A stretch of DNA of 64,000 nt from Stutzerimonas stutzeri RCH2. GTDB taxonomy: Bacteria > Pseudomonadota > Gammaproteobacteria > Pseudomonadales > Pseudomonadaceae. The stretch is taken from assembly GCF_000327065.1 (NCBI RefSeq), contig NC_019936.1, positions 4,511,058-4,575,057 on the forward strand. Direction: 5' to 3'. Positions 11,677 to 20,362 of the stretch are shown here, one piece after another (position 1 is the first letter of the stretch; each line of letters begins with the position of its first letter). The notes beneath the pieces were generated by a model. It searched no databases. It was not told where the DNA came from and saw nothing but the letters and a program-made list of their open reading frames with translations. The position numbers were made by a program, and so were the translations under genes.

Positions 11677-12747
11677 TCAGCCCTCGACCTTCGGCGTCGC
11701 CCGTCCCGGCTGCGGTGGCGAAGCAAACAGGCGCTTGAGCTTCATCGCTGGCGCTTCGATCAGGTGCCAGGACAGCGCAGCGAGGATCAGCGTCGGCGCG
11801 AAGGCGATCAGCGTCAGACCAAGCACTCCGACCTGCGGACCGAACAGATAGACCGTCAGCTGCTGGAACGGGAAGGCGTAGATGTACAGGCCATAGGAGA
11901 AATCGCCGTACTTGCCGAAACGCGAGATCAGCGGCAGCGGCGCGTAGGCCAGATAGAGCACCAGATACGGCAGTGCGATGAAGTACACCAGCGGGCCGAT
12001 GTCGGTACGGAAGGTTGCCACCAGCGCGGCGAACAGCAGCGCCGCGATCCAGCCGCGCCAGGGGATGTCGTCCCGATAGAGGAACAGTGCCGAGCCGCTG
12101 TAGTAGAGCAGGCCGAGCTTGAAGATGTTCTTGATGAAGTAGGACTCGATGCCCAGCTTGCCCAGCAGCCAGAAATGCCCGAACGCGAGCACGGCGATCG
12201 GCAGGAAGATCAGCCGGCGCTTGAGGAAACCGGTCAGCCCGAGAATCATCACGCCGATATACATCAGCACTTCCAGCGGCAACGTCCACAGCGAGCCGTT
12301 GACCACATCCGGATAGAGGTTGCCGGTGAACACGCCAGGCAGTTCGTAGCGCGTCACCAGCAGGATGTTCTGCAGGTAGGTCCAGGTACCGTCGGCGGCC
12401 AGATAGCGACCGAGGTCGAACTGCGTGACCAGTGGCCCGATGACGAAGGCCGAGAGCAACACCGCGACGATCAGCGCCGGAAAGATGCGTAGCGCTCGCT
12501 TTATCAGAAAGCTTTTCGGACTGCTGCTGGCCAGCCACGACGAGGCGATCAGGTAGCCACTCATGACGAAGAAGACGCCGACGGCGATCGAGCCGCCCTT
12601 TTCGTACCCTGTCAGCAGAGTCAGCGGCTCGTCTTCGCGACGGCCAACCAGCGGATAGCTATGGGCGAATAGCACCAGAGCGGCGGCAAAGAAGCGCAGG
12701 AAATCGAAATTGTTTTCCCGAGCGTGAAAGGAACCGGTTGGATGCAT
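11677..12747 (-). CDS. acyltransferase family 3 membrane protein (OafA/NodX type)
   Basis: Multi-pass inner-membrane acyltransferase of 356 residues. The family pattern is clear: NNFDFLRFFAAALVLFAHSYPL at the N-terminus (the conserved R and H of the RxxA...H motif), then a string of about ten hydrophobic helices, ending in HLIEAPAMKLKRLF (family motif xxEKPxxRxLK). Such proteins O-acetylate or acylate surface polysaccharides. The ATG at 12747 (MHPTGSFHARENN) has a good ribosome site AGGAG six bases upstream; the frame is open farther but that part is not family-like. No glycan cluster is nearby to suggest a substrate. Confidence 0.88.
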   Translation of the reverse strand: MHPTGSFHARENNFDFLRFFAAALVLFAHSYPLVGRREDEPLTLLTGYEKGGSIAVGVFFVMSGYLIASSWLASSSPKSFLIKRALRIFPALIVAVLLSAFVIGPLVTQFDLGRYLAADGTWTYLQNILLVTRYELPGVFTGNLYPDVVNGSLWTLPLEVLMYIGVMILGLTGFLKRRLIFLPIAVLAFGHFWLLGKLGIESYFIKNIFKLGLLYYSGSALFLYRDDIPWRGWIAALLFAALVATFRTDIGPLVYFIALPYLVLYLAYAPLPLISRFGKYGDFSYGLYIYAFPFQQLTVYLFGPQVGVLGLTLIAFAPTLILAALSWHLIEAPAMKLKRLFASPPQPGRATPKVEG

Positions 12748-13007
12748 GGTCTGCTCCTGGCGGACGGCGGTGGCTTGAACGCTGGAACGCACGGGGTCCA
12801 TTCTAGTAATGCCGGATCGAGCGCTACGTCGCGCTTCGATCATCCTTGTCCTCTGCCGGCCGGCTCCATCCTGAGCATCGCCGCTCTGAGCGGCGCTACC
12901 CAATCAGCCCCTTTGTCCGAAGCATGAAGCAAATGTTCCCGGGCCACCCGACGGGCGGTAGCAAGCACCATTGCTCGGCTGGGCTGGCCCGGGGTCAAAG
13001 GACCGTT

Positions 13008-13027
13008 TACTGTATATCAAAACAGTA
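13008..13027 (+). promoter_or_regulatory. LexA (SOS) box
   Basis: TACTGTATATCAAAACAGTA contains the invariant CTGT-N8-ACAG core (CTGT 13010-13013, ACAG 13022-13025) plus the flanking TA on both sides, as in the E. coli consensus. It lies 18 bases before the ATG of the radical SAM gene, where a bound repressor would block transcription. Confidence 0.88.
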
Positions 13028-13045
13028 ATTAGCCGACGACCTACC

Positions 13046-14110
13046 ATGACCCATCACCCTGTCACCCCTCGCGGCCGCGGCACTGCGGTCAATCCGGACA
13101 ATCGTTTTGCGCCAACGCGTAGCGAGGTCTGTGACGACGGCTGGGAGCAGGACGTGCCGCCAACCCGCGCCACTGAAGTACGCCAGGAAATCGCCAAATC
13201 AGTGCTGACGCGCAACCAGTCGCCGGACGTTGGCTTCGATCGCTCGGTAAATCCCTATCGCGGCTGCGAACATGGTTGCATCTACTGTTTCGCACGGCCG
13301 ACGCACGCGTACTGGGATCTCTCGCCCGGCATCGATTTCGAAACGAAACTGATCGCCAAGACCAACCTCGCCGAGCGGCTGGAGGCCGAGCTGAGCAAGC
13401 CCGGCTACGTGCCGCAACCGATCGCGCTGGGGGTGAACACCGATGCCTATCAGCCACTCGAGCGCGAGCAGCAGCTGACGCGCCAGGCGCTGGAAGTCCT
13501 GCTGCGTTTCAAGCACCCCGTGCACATCATCACCAAGGGTTCGCTGGTGTTGCGCGATCTCGATCTGCTGGTACCGCTGGCCGAGCAGCGGCTGGTGAGC
13601 GTGTCGGTCAGCCTCACGACCCTGGACGACGAGCTCAAACGCATCATGGAGCCACGCGCGGCCTCACCGACGGCGCGCCTACGGGTATTGCGCACGCTGC
13701 ACGAAGCCGGCGTGCCGGTCAGCGTGATGTGTGCGCCGATGATTCCGATGATCAACGACATGGAGCTGGAGCGGATGCTCGAAGCCGCCCGCGAAGCCGG
13801 TGCGCGCTCCGCGGGCTACGTGCTGCTGCGCCTGCCGCATGAGGTGGCCGCGCTGTTCGAAGGTTGGCTGCAGGAGCATTTTCCGCAGCGCGCCGCCCAT
13901 GTCATGAGCCTGGTACGCCAGTCGCGTGGCGGCAAGGATTACGACAGCCGCTTCGGCAGTCGCATGCGCGGTGAAGGCCAGTTCGCCCAGCTGCTGGCCC
14001 AGCGTTTTCAGCTGGCCTGCAAGCGCCTGGGTTTCAACCGACGGGATCAGAACTACGGCCTGGATTGCAGTCTTTTCGCGCCGCCCGGGCAGCAGCTAAG
14101 CCTGATCTGA
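13046..14110 (+). CDS. PA0069-type radical SAM protein (SplB-like)
   Basis: 354-residue radical SAM enzyme. The 4Fe-4S binding CxxxCxxC is Cys74, Cys78, Cys81 (YRGCEHGCIYCFARPTH), in the arrangement of the Rv2578c/PA0069 group, which is distantly related to spore photoproduct lyase. The ATG at 13046 is chosen because upstream codons overlap the LexA box. The substrate is unknown; an SOS-controlled radical SAM enzyme suggests a nucleic-acid-related role. The gene is monocistronic as far as can be seen, followed by a repeat-rich gap. Confidence 0.9.
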   Translation: MTHHPVTPRGRGTAVNPDNRFAPTRSEVCDDGWEQDVPPTRATEVRQEIAKSVLTRNQSPDVGFDRSVNPYRGCEHGCIYCFARPTHAYWDLSPGIDFETKLIAKTNLAERLEAELSKPGYVPQPIALGVNTDAYQPLEREQQLTRQALEVLLRFKHPVHIITKGSLVLRDLDLLVPLAEQRLVSVSVSLTTLDDELKRIMEPRAASPTARLRVLRTLHEAGVPVSVMCAPMIPMINDMELERMLEAAREAGARSAGYVLLRLPHEVAALFEGWLQEHFPQRAAHVMSLVRQSRGGKDYDSRFGSRMRGEGQFAQLLAQRFQLACKRLGFNRRDQNYGLDCSLFAPPGQQLSLI

Positions 14111-14509
14111 CTCTTTGTCCGACGGTAGGGACCTAAGGTGGATGACGCGTCATCCATCCACCGTGACGCATACTGCCACGCATCGTGCTGGGGGCAGGCA
14201 CGGGCTGCGCGCGGGGGCCATCAGACGCGTGGAAAATGCTTCGCAGTTTTCCACCCTACGTTCGAGCCTGTGTCGCGAGGATCCGCCGCATTCGGTGAGC
14301 GGCCCCTCGGATGGGCTGACGCGCAGTCGTACGGTGGATGGCGCTTCACCCATCCACCGCAACGCAGCCACGCAAGCGTCGCGAAAGCAGGCAGGTCCAT
14401 GACTCAGGCGATTGCCGTCAGTCATCGCACCCTTCACTCAGACAAGGCGCGCCGGAACTATCCCCCGCCGCTGTCGCACCAATCCCTGTATCCCCGCACC
14501 GGAGGCAAC
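14111..14509. repeat. gap with second cluster of GGTGGAT/ATCCACC palindromes
   Basis: About 400 bases with no convincing gene and three palindromic repeats: GGATGACGCGTCATCC at 14140-14155 inside 14137-14162; GTGGAAAA/TTTTCCAC at 14229-14236 and 14247-14254, followed by CCTACG; and GGTGGATG/CATCCACC at 14333-14340 and 14351-14358 around loop GCGCTTCACC. Arms, loop length (about 10) and the GCTTC in two loops match the copies at 5903-6052. Confidence 0.72.
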
Positions 14510-14773
14510 GTGGACTGGATCGATCTTTTGCAATGGCCGGCCATGGTGGTCACGGTGATCGCCGCCTGGCTGATCGGCTCGCTACAACCTGGCCGGCGTT
14601 TCGTCGGCTTCTGCTGTTTTCTGCTAAGCAATCTGCTGTGGGTGATCTGGGGCTGGCACGCCGAGGCCTGGGCGCTGATTACGCTGCAGGTCTGCCTGGC
14701 GCTGATGAACCTGCGCGGCGTGAAGAAGAACGATGCCCCCGCACAGCCCGAGCCAGACACTCCCCGCGCTTAA
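14510..14773 (+). CDS. small inner-membrane protein, unknown function
   Basis: 87 residues starting at a GTG (VDWIDLLQW) preceded by GGAGG at 14501-14505, though the spacing of four bases is short. Two or three hydrophobic segments are visible (WPAMVVTVIAAWLIG, FVGFCCFLLSNLLWVIWGW, AWALITLQVCLALMNL) and a short polar Pro-rich tail. The frame is also open back to an ATG at 14399, but that part runs into repeat DNA. I recognise only a general small Pseudomonas membrane-protein type and assign no function. Confidence 0.65.
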   Translation: MDWIDLLQWPAMVVTVIAAWLIGSLQPGRRFVGFCCFLLSNLLWVIWGWHAEAWALITLQVCLALMNLRGVKKNDAPAQPEPDTPRA

Positions 14774-14774
14774 A

Positions 14775-14802
14775 TTGCGAGAGTGCGATCGCTGTCTATA
14801 CT
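14775..14802 (+). promoter_or_regulatory. candidate sigma-70 promoter of the cox cluster
   Basis: TTGCGA (14775-14780) and TATACT (14797-14802) are separated by 16 bases, about 200 bases upstream of coxB and directly after the preceding stop. Seen by eye only; the long leader of 200 bases has no gene. Confidence 0.45.
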
Positions 14803-15005
14803 CCGAATCGTAGGCGTACCTGATTGAGTTCCGACTGCGCGTGCAAGCGTCCAGCTCAACCCCGAGCGTTTCGGTGGTCGTGCTGGGCAGAATCGGACTG
14901 ATCGAAAACGTAGCTGGCATGACGGGAATGGTTTCCCCGGCCAGCCGATTTTCGGCGGTGCGATGGCGGTCGGCGGGATAACAAGAATCATAAGGGGAAC
15001 CCGCA

Positions 15006-16139
15006 ATGTCTCGACATCCATGCATCTGGATGGGGCTTGGGCTTTGGGCAATATTTGGCCAGGCTCAGGCGGCCTGGGACGTGAACATGCGCTCCGGTGC
15101 CACCGACGTCAGTCGGTCGGTGTTCGATCTGCACATGGCGATTTTCTGGATCTGCGTGGTCATCGGCGTGCTGGTGTTCGGCGTGATGATCTATTCGATG
15201 ATCGCGCACCGCCGCTCCAAGCGTCAGCATTCCGCTCACTTCCATGAGAACACCCGCGTCGAGGTGCTCTGGACGGTCATCCCGCTGCTGATTCTGGTGG
15301 GTATGGCGGTCCCGGCGACGCGCACGCTGATCCACATCTACGACTCCAGCGAATCCGACGTCGACGTGCAGATCACCGGCTACCAGTGGAAGTGGCACTA
15401 CAAGTATCTGGGCGAGGATGTGGAATTCTTCAGCAACCTCACCACGCCGCGCGAACAGATCAACAACCAGGCGCCCAAGGGCGAGCACTACCTGCTGGAA
15501 GTCGACGAGCCGCTGGTTATCCCTGTCGGCGCCAAGGTGCGCTTCCTGATCACCGCGGCCGACGTCATCCACTCCTGGTGGGTGCCGGATCTGGCGGTGA
15601 AAAAGGACGCCATCCCCGGCTTCATCAACGAATCCTGGACCCGCGTCGAGCAGCCCGGCATCTACCGCGGCCAGTGCACCGAGCTGTGCGGCAAGGACCA
15701 CGGCTTCATGCCGGTGGTGGTAGAGGTCAAGTCGCAGGAGGACTACGCCACCTGGCTCGGCGAGAAGAAGGCAGAAGCGGCCAAGCTGGCCGAGCTGACC
15801 AGCAAGGAATGGACGCTGGAAGAGCTCAACGAGCGCGGCCAGAAGGTCTACCAGACCGCCTGTGCCTCCTGCCACCAGGCTGGCGGTGAGGGCATTCCGC
15901 CGATGTTCCCGGCACTCAAGGGCTCGGCCATCGCGACCGGCGACATTGAGGCGCACATCAACATTGTCGTCAACGGCAAGCCGGGCACCGCGATGGCGGC
16001 CTTCGGCAAGCAGCTGTCGGAAGTCGATCTGGCCGCGGTCATCACCTACGAGCGCAACGCCTGGGGCAACAAGACCGGCGACATGGTCACGCCGAAAGAC
16101 GTGCTCGACTTCAAACAGGCCGAAGAAGCCACCCAGTAA
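15006..16139 (+). CDS. coxB: cytochrome c oxidase subunit II with fused cytochrome c domain
   Basis: Subunit II of a caa3-type terminal oxidase, 377 residues. A signal-like N-terminus ending AQA is followed by two membrane helices (about 38-60 and 82-105) and the periplasmic cupredoxin domain. The CuA ligands are visible as Cys224, Cys228, His232 and Met235 (GQCTELCGKDHGFM) plus an upstream His in VIHSWWVPD. A C-terminal cytochrome c domain carries CASCH (Cys286, Cys289, His290), with a likely axial Met downstream. It passes electrons from cytochrome c through CuA to subunit I. It is the first gene of the oxidase cluster. Confidence 0.96.
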   Translation: MSRHPCIWMGLGLWAIFGQAQAAWDVNMRSGATDVSRSVFDLHMAIFWICVVIGVLVFGVMIYSMIAHRRSKRQHSAHFHENTRVEVLWTVIPLLILVGMAVPATRTLIHIYDSSESDVDVQITGYQWKWHYKYLGEDVEFFSNLTTPREQINNQAPKGEHYLLEVDEPLVIPVGAKVRFLITAADVIHSWWVPDLAVKKDAIPGFINESWTRVEQPGIYRGQCTELCGKDHGFMPVVVEVKSQEDYATWLGEKKAEAAKLAELTSKEWTLEELNERGQKVYQTACASCHQAGGEGIPPMFPALKGSAIATGDIEAHINIVVNGKPGTAMAAFGKQLSEVDLAAVITYERNAWGNKTGDMVTPKDVLDFKQAEEATQ

Positions 16140-16151
16140 GAGGATTCGGTG

Positions 16152-17789
16152 ATGAGTGCAGTGATCGACGATCATGGTCATGCCGGACATGACCACCACC
16201 ACGGCCCGGCCAAGGGCCTCTCGCGCTGGCTGCTGACCACCAATCACAAGGACATCGGCTCGATGTACCTGTGGTTCAGCTTCTGCGCCTTTCTGCTCGG
16301 CGGCTCGATGGCCATGGTGATCCGCGCCGAGCTTTTCCAGCCGGGCCTGCAGATCGTGCAGCCGGAATTCTTCAACCAGATGACCACTATGCATGGCCTG
16401 ATCATGGTCTTCGGCGCGGTGATGCCGGCCTTCGTCGGCCTGGCCAACTGGATGATCCCGCTGATGATCGGCGCGCCGGACATGGCGCTGCCGCGGATGA
16501 ACAACTTCAGTTTCTGGCTGCTGCCGGCGGCCTTCGGCCTGCTGGTCTCGACCCTGTTCATGGAAGGCGGCGGGCCCAACTTCGGCTGGACCTTCTATGC
16601 GCCGCTGTCGACGACCTACGCGCCGGAGTCGGTGACCTTCTTCATCTTCGCCATCCACCTGATGGGCATCAGCTCGATCATGGGCGCGATCAACGTGATC
16701 GCCACCATCCTCAACCTGCGCGCCCCGGGCATGACGCTGATGAAGATGCCGCTGTTCGTCTGGACCTGGCTGATCACCGCCTTCCTCCTGATCGCGGTGA
16801 TGCCGGTGCTGGCCGGCGTGGTGACCATGATGCTGATGGACATCCACTTCGGAACCAGCTTCTTCAGCGCCGCCGGTGGCGGCGACCCGGTGCTGTTCCA
16901 GCACGTATTCTGGTTCTTCGGCCATCCCGAGGTGTACATCATGATCCTGCCGGCGTTCGGCGCGGTCAGCTCGATCATCCCGGCGTTCAGCCGCAAGCCG
17001 CTGTTCGGCTACACCTCGATGGTCTACGCCACAGGGGCAATCGCCTTCCTCTCCTTCATCGTCTGGGCGCACCACATGTTCACCGTCGGCATTCCGCTGA
17101 CCGGCGAGCTGTTTTTCATGTACGCGACCATGCTGATTGCCGTGCCCACCGGGGTGAAGGTGTTCAACTGGGTGTCGACGATGTGGCGCGGCTCGCTGAC
17201 CTTCGAGGCGCCGATGCTGTTCGCCGTGGCCTTCGTCATCCTCTTCACCATCGGCGGCTTCTCCGGGCTGATGCTGGCCATCGCCCCGGCGGACTTCCAG
17301 TACCACGACACCTACTTCGTGGTCGCGCACTTCCACTACGTGCTGGTGCCGGGGGCGATCTTCGGCATCTTCGCCTCGGCCTACTACTGGCTGCCCAAGT
17401 GGACCGGGCACATGTACGACGAGACCCTGGCCAAGCTGCATTTCTGGATGAGCTTCATCGGCATGAACCTGGCGTTCTTCCCGATGCACTTCGTCGGCCT
17501 GGCCGGCATGCCGCGGCGCATCCCCGACTACAACATGATGTTCGCCAACTTCAACATGGTCTCCAGCGTCGGCGCCTTTATGTTCGGCGCCACCCAGCTC
17601 TTGTTCCTGTTCATCGTCATCAAGTGCATCCGCGGTGGTGTGCCAGCACGGGCCAAGCCCTGGGACGGCGCCGAGGGGCTGGAGTGGAGCGTGCCGTCGC
17701 CGGCGCCCTACCACACCTTCCAGACACCACCGGACATGAGCGATGTGCATGAGCACCGTAAGGGCACCGGCGGGGAGCTGACGCCGTGA
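16152..17789 (+). CDS. coxA: cytochrome c oxidase subunit I
   Basis: Catalytic heme-copper oxidase subunit, about 545 residues and 12 membrane helices. Conserved elements include the low-spin heme histidine in MTTMHGLIMVF, the CuB histidine and cross-linked tyrosine in FGHPEVYIMILP, the CuB pair in VWAHHMF, and the heme a3/a histidines in VVAHFHYVLV. The N-terminus is His-rich (DDHGHAGHDHHHGP). The ATG at 16152 is preferred to the GTG at 16149 because of the AAGAGGA upstream. The stop codon overlaps the GTG of a 31-codon ORF. Confidence 0.96.
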   Translation: MSAVIDDHGHAGHDHHHGPAKGLSRWLLTTNHKDIGSMYLWFSFCAFLLGGSMAMVIRAELFQPGLQIVQPEFFNQMTTMHGLIMVFGAVMPAFVGLANWMIPLMIGAPDMALPRMNNFSFWLLPAAFGLLVSTLFMEGGGPNFGWTFYAPLSTTYAPESVTFFIFAIHLMGISSIMGAINVIATILNLRAPGMTLMKMPLFVWTWLITAFLLIAVMPVLAGVVTMMLMDIHFGTSFFSAAGGGDPVLFQHVFWFFGHPEVYIMILPAFGAVSSIIPAFSRKPLFGYTSMVYATGAIAFLSFIVWAHHMFTVGIPLTGELFFMYATMLIAVPTGVKVFNWVSTMWRGSLTFEAPMLFAVAFVILFTIGGFSGLMLAIAPADFQYHDTYFVVAHFHYVLVPGAIFGIFASAYYWLPKWTGHMYDETLAKLHFWMSFIGMNLAFFPMHFVGLAGMPRRIPDYNMMFANFNMVSSVGAFMFGATQLLFLFIVIKCIRGGVPARAKPWDGAEGLEWSVPSPAPYHTFQTPPDMSDVHEHRKGTGGELTP

Positions 17790-17881
17790 GCGCGCAACAG
17801 GGCCTCGCTTGCAGGCTCGGCCGGGGTTGCCAGGCTGACCGCGAAAAGGCCCGCTACCGTCAATCCGGGAGGCTCCCATGA
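17786..17881 (+). CDS. 31-codon ORF coupled to coxA and ctaG (unverified)
   Basis: A GTG at 17786 overlaps the coxA stop (GTGA), and 31 codons later the TGA at 17879-17881 overlaps the ctaG start (ATGA). The frame would encode a basic peptide (starts MSAQQGLACRLGRG) with no membrane helix. Double coupling is the main argument; a comparable tiny gene for a small assembly protein exists in other cox operons, but this sequence does not look like that membrane peptide. It may simply be a coupling device that brings ribosomes to ctaG, or a chance frame. Confidence 0.4.
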   Translation: MSAQQGLACRLGRGCQADREKARYRQSGRLP

Positions 17882-18453
17882 ACGAGTCGCTGCCCACTCG
17901 GCGCCTGGTCCGCCGCCTGCTGTTCGTGGTGGTCGGCATGTTCGGCTTCGGCTTTCTGCTGGTGCCGATCTACGACGTGATGTGCCAGGCCTTCGGCATC
18001 AACGGCAAGACCGCCGGCGCCTACACCGGCGTGCAGAGCGCCGACGAAGCGCGAGCAGTGCGGGTGCAGTTTCTCGCCACCAACGCTGCCGGGATGCGCT
18101 GGGAGTTCGGTCCGCAAGCCGACCAAATCAGCGTGCACCCGGGCGCCAGCCAGGAAATCCGCTTCGTCGCCTACAACCCGACCGACAAGCCGATGACAGC
18201 CCAGGCGATTCCCAGTGTGTCGCCCTCTCGGGCCGCCGCGTACTTCCACAAGACCGAATGCTTCTGCTTTACCCAGCAGGTGTTGCAGCCGGGCGAACGC
18301 ATCGAGATGCCGGTGCGTTTCATCGTCGATCGCGATCTGCCCGCCGACGTGCACAACCTGACCCTCGCCTACACGCTGTTCGACATCACGTCCCGCCAGC
18401 CGCCGGTGGCCGTCAACGCCACATCGGCCCCGGCCAAGGAGAGTCTGCAATGA
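17878..18453 (+). CDS. ctaG: cytochrome c oxidase assembly protein CtaG/Cox11
   Basis: Copper chaperone that delivers CuB to oxidase subunit I. 191 residues: one N-terminal membrane helix (about 13-33, LLFVVVGMFGFGFLLVPIYDV) then a periplasmic beta domain with the copper-binding CFCF motif (KTECFCFTQQ). The start has GGGAGG nine bases upstream. The stop overlaps the coxC start (ATGA). Confidence 0.95.
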   Translation: MNESLPTRRLVRRLLFVVVGMFGFGFLLVPIYDVMCQAFGINGKTAGAYTGVQSADEARAVRVQFLATNAAGMRWEFGPQADQISVHPGASQEIRFVAYNPTDKPMTAQAIPSVSPSRAAAYFHKTECFCFTQQVLQPGERIEMPVRFIVDRDLPADVHNLTLAYTLFDITSRQPPVAVNATSAPAKESLQ

Positions 18454-19346
18454 GCCAACAGACCACCCACGAGCAGTATTACGTACCTGATCAAAGCAAA
18501 TGGCCGATCATCGCCACCGTTGCCCTGCTGGTGACCTTCTACGGCCTGGGCAGTTGGTTCAACGACCTCAAGGCCGGGCGCGATGAATCCAGCGGACCGA
18601 TGATCTTCTTCGTCGGCGCGTTGCTGATCGCCTACATGATGTTCGGCTGGTTCGGTGCGGTGGTGAAGGAAAGTCGCGCCGGGCTGTACAGCGCACAGAT
18701 GGATCGTTCGTTCCGCTGGGGCATGAGCTGGTTCATCTTCTCGGAGGTGATGTTCTTCCTCGCGTTCTTCGGCGCGCTGTTCTACATCCGCTACTGGGCC
18801 GGCCCCTGGCTCGCCGGCGAAGGCGACAAGGGCGTCAGCAACATGCTCTGGCCCGGCTTCGAGTACAGCTGGCCGCTGCTGAACAACCCCGATCCCAAGC
18901 TCTATCCGGCGCCAGAGGGCACCATCAGTGCCTGGGGGTTGCCGTTGATCAACACCATCCTGCTGGTCAGCTCCAGCTTCACCCTGACCTGGGCGCACCA
19001 CGCACTGCGCAAGAACAACCGCCAGCATCTGAAGATCGGCCTGGCGCTGACCGTACTGCTCGGCGCGGCATTCCTGATCCTGCAGATCGAGGAGTACGTG
19101 CATGCCTACACCGAACTCGGACTGACGCTGGGCTCGGGCATCTACGGCGCGACCTTCTTCATGCTCACCGGCTTCCACGGCGCTCACGTGACCATGGGCG
19201 CGATCATCCTCACGGTGATGCTGGTGCGCATCCTGCGCGGGCACTTCAGCCCGGAGCAGCACTTCGGTTTCGAGGCGGCGGCCTGGTACTGGCACTTCGT
19301 CGACGTGGTGTGGATTGCGTTGTTCGTCTTCGTCTATGTGATCTAG
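18450..19346 (+). CDS. coxC: cytochrome c oxidase subunit III
   Basis: 298-residue membrane subunit III with seven predicted helices. Family signatures include WGMSWFIFSEVMFFLAFFGALFYI near residues 90-110, the acidic E-rich patch around EEYVHAY, GFHGAHVTMG and the C-terminal WYWHFVDVVWIALFVFVY. It overlaps ctaG by four bases. The gene converges with the small DUF2909 gene, with only four bases between the stops. Confidence 0.96.
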   Translation: MSQQTTHEQYYVPDQSKWPIIATVALLVTFYGLGSWFNDLKAGRDESSGPMIFFVGALLIAYMMFGWFGAVVKESRAGLYSAQMDRSFRWGMSWFIFSEVMFFLAFFGALFYIRYWAGPWLAGEGDKGVSNMLWPGFEYSWPLLNNPDPKLYPAPEGTISAWGLPLINTILLVSSSFTLTWAHHALRKNNRQHLKIGLALTVLLGAAFLILQIEEYVHAYTELGLTLGSGIYGATFFMLTGFHGAHVTMGAIILTVMLVRILRGHFSPEQHFGFEAAAWYWHFVDVVWIALFVFVYVI

Positions 19347-19350
19347 CGCT

Positions 19351-19554
19351 TCAGAAACCGAAGGCGGGGCGCAGTTGCCCCGTATAGAAACCCCAGCCGA
19401 TGAGCGCAACGGTCAGTGCGCTGAGGCTGACCCGGATGAACAGGGCCGTAACGACACGGGAGGTGCGGCCCTCGTCCCTGACCAGGAAGAACATCCCACT
19501 GAACAGACTGACCAGCGTGGCCACTAACAACAGAACGATCGCCGCCTTGAGCAT
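19351..19554 (-). CDS. DUF2909 twin-transmembrane protein
   Basis: 67 residues, starting at MLKAAIVLLLVATLVSLFSG and ending FYTGQLRPAFGF, with two membrane helices joined by a short polar loop (RDEGRTSRVV). The family is found inside cox clusters of Pseudomonas (PA0109-like), here also on the opposite strand between coxC and the SURF1 gene, so a role in oxidase biogenesis is likely but unproved. The ATG at 19554 matches the usual start of the family; the frame is open 40 codons more. Confidence 0.82.
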   Translation of the reverse strand: MLKAAIVLLLVATLVSLFSGMFFLVRDEGRTSRVVTALFIRVSLSALTVALIGWGFYTGQLRPAFGF

Positions 19555-19624
19555 GAGCGATTCCACGACAGGGGTATTGGGGGTGGAGTATAGCCAGCCG
19601 TATCGATACATCAGGCTGCCGGCC

Positions 19625-20362
19625 ATGAGCGGCTTCAGGCCCGGGCTGCTGCCTACCCTGCTGGTACTGGCCATGCTGCCGGTACTGGTGTGGCTGGGCT
19701 TCTGGCAACTGGAGCGCGGCGAGCAGAAGCGCGATCTGCTGGCCCGTCAGGAAGCCCGTCAGCAGGCGGCACCGTTGGCCCCTAACGAAATCGAACGACT
19801 CAACGATCCAGCATTCGCCCGCATCCATCTGCAGGGTCGCTTCGATGCCGAACACAGCTTTCTGCTCGACAGCCGCACCCGCGACGGCCAGGTCGGCGTC
19901 GAGCTGCTGCAACCCTTCCGTGACGAACTCAGCGGCCGCTGGGTGATGGTCAACCGCGGCTGGATTCCCTGGCCAGACCGCCGCATAGCGCCGGCCTTCG
20001 ACACGCCGGCACAGCCGTTGAAGCTCGCCGCCTGGGTCTATGTACCGCCGGGCAAGCCGTTCGTCTTCAGCCATCGCACGGCCGAGGGCTGGCCGCGGCT
20101 GATCAACCATGTGGACATCGAGGCGATGTGGCAGCAGGCCGGCCGCGAAGGCTTGATCCATGAATTGCGCCTGGAGCCCGGGCCTAGCGCGTACCGCGCC
20201 GACTGGGTGGTGACCAGCATGAGCCCGTCGCAACACCTGGGCTATGCCGTGCAATGGTTCGCGCTGGCCGCCGCGCTGCTGGCACTGTTTATCTACTTCG
20301 GCGTGCATCAGGCACGGGGGAAGCACAGTGGAAACGATGAATCCAACCCTTGCCGGCCATGA
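19625..20362 (+). CDS. SURF1 family cytochrome oxidase biogenesis protein
   Basis: 245 residues with the SURF1 plan: a first membrane helix (LLPTLLVLAMLPVLVWLGFWQLERGEQKRDLL), a soluble middle part with VNRGWIP and PSQHLGYAVQWFALAAALL as the second helix near the C-terminus. SURF1 proteins help insert heme a into subunit I. The start is an ATG divergent from the DUF2909 gene; no strong ribosome site is visible. It overlaps the following gene by about 35 bases. Confidence 0.9.
   Translation: MSGFRPGLLPTLLVLAMLPVLVWLGFWQLERGEQKRDLLARQEARQQAAPLAPNEIERLNDPAFARIHLQGRFDAEHSFLLDSRTRDGQVGVELLQPFRDELSGRWVMVNRGWIPWPDRRIAPAFDTPAQPLKLAAWVYVPPGKPFVFSHRTAEGWPRLINHVDIEAMWQQAGREGLIHELRLEPGPSAYRADWVVTSMSPSQHLGYAVQWFALAAALLALFIYFGVHQARGKHSGNDESNPCRP

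Noticed and set aside
14988..17939. 983-codon minus-strand open frame across coxB and coxA
   Set aside because: Antisense to two certain oxidase genes, with a His/Asp/Arg-rich nonsense composition.
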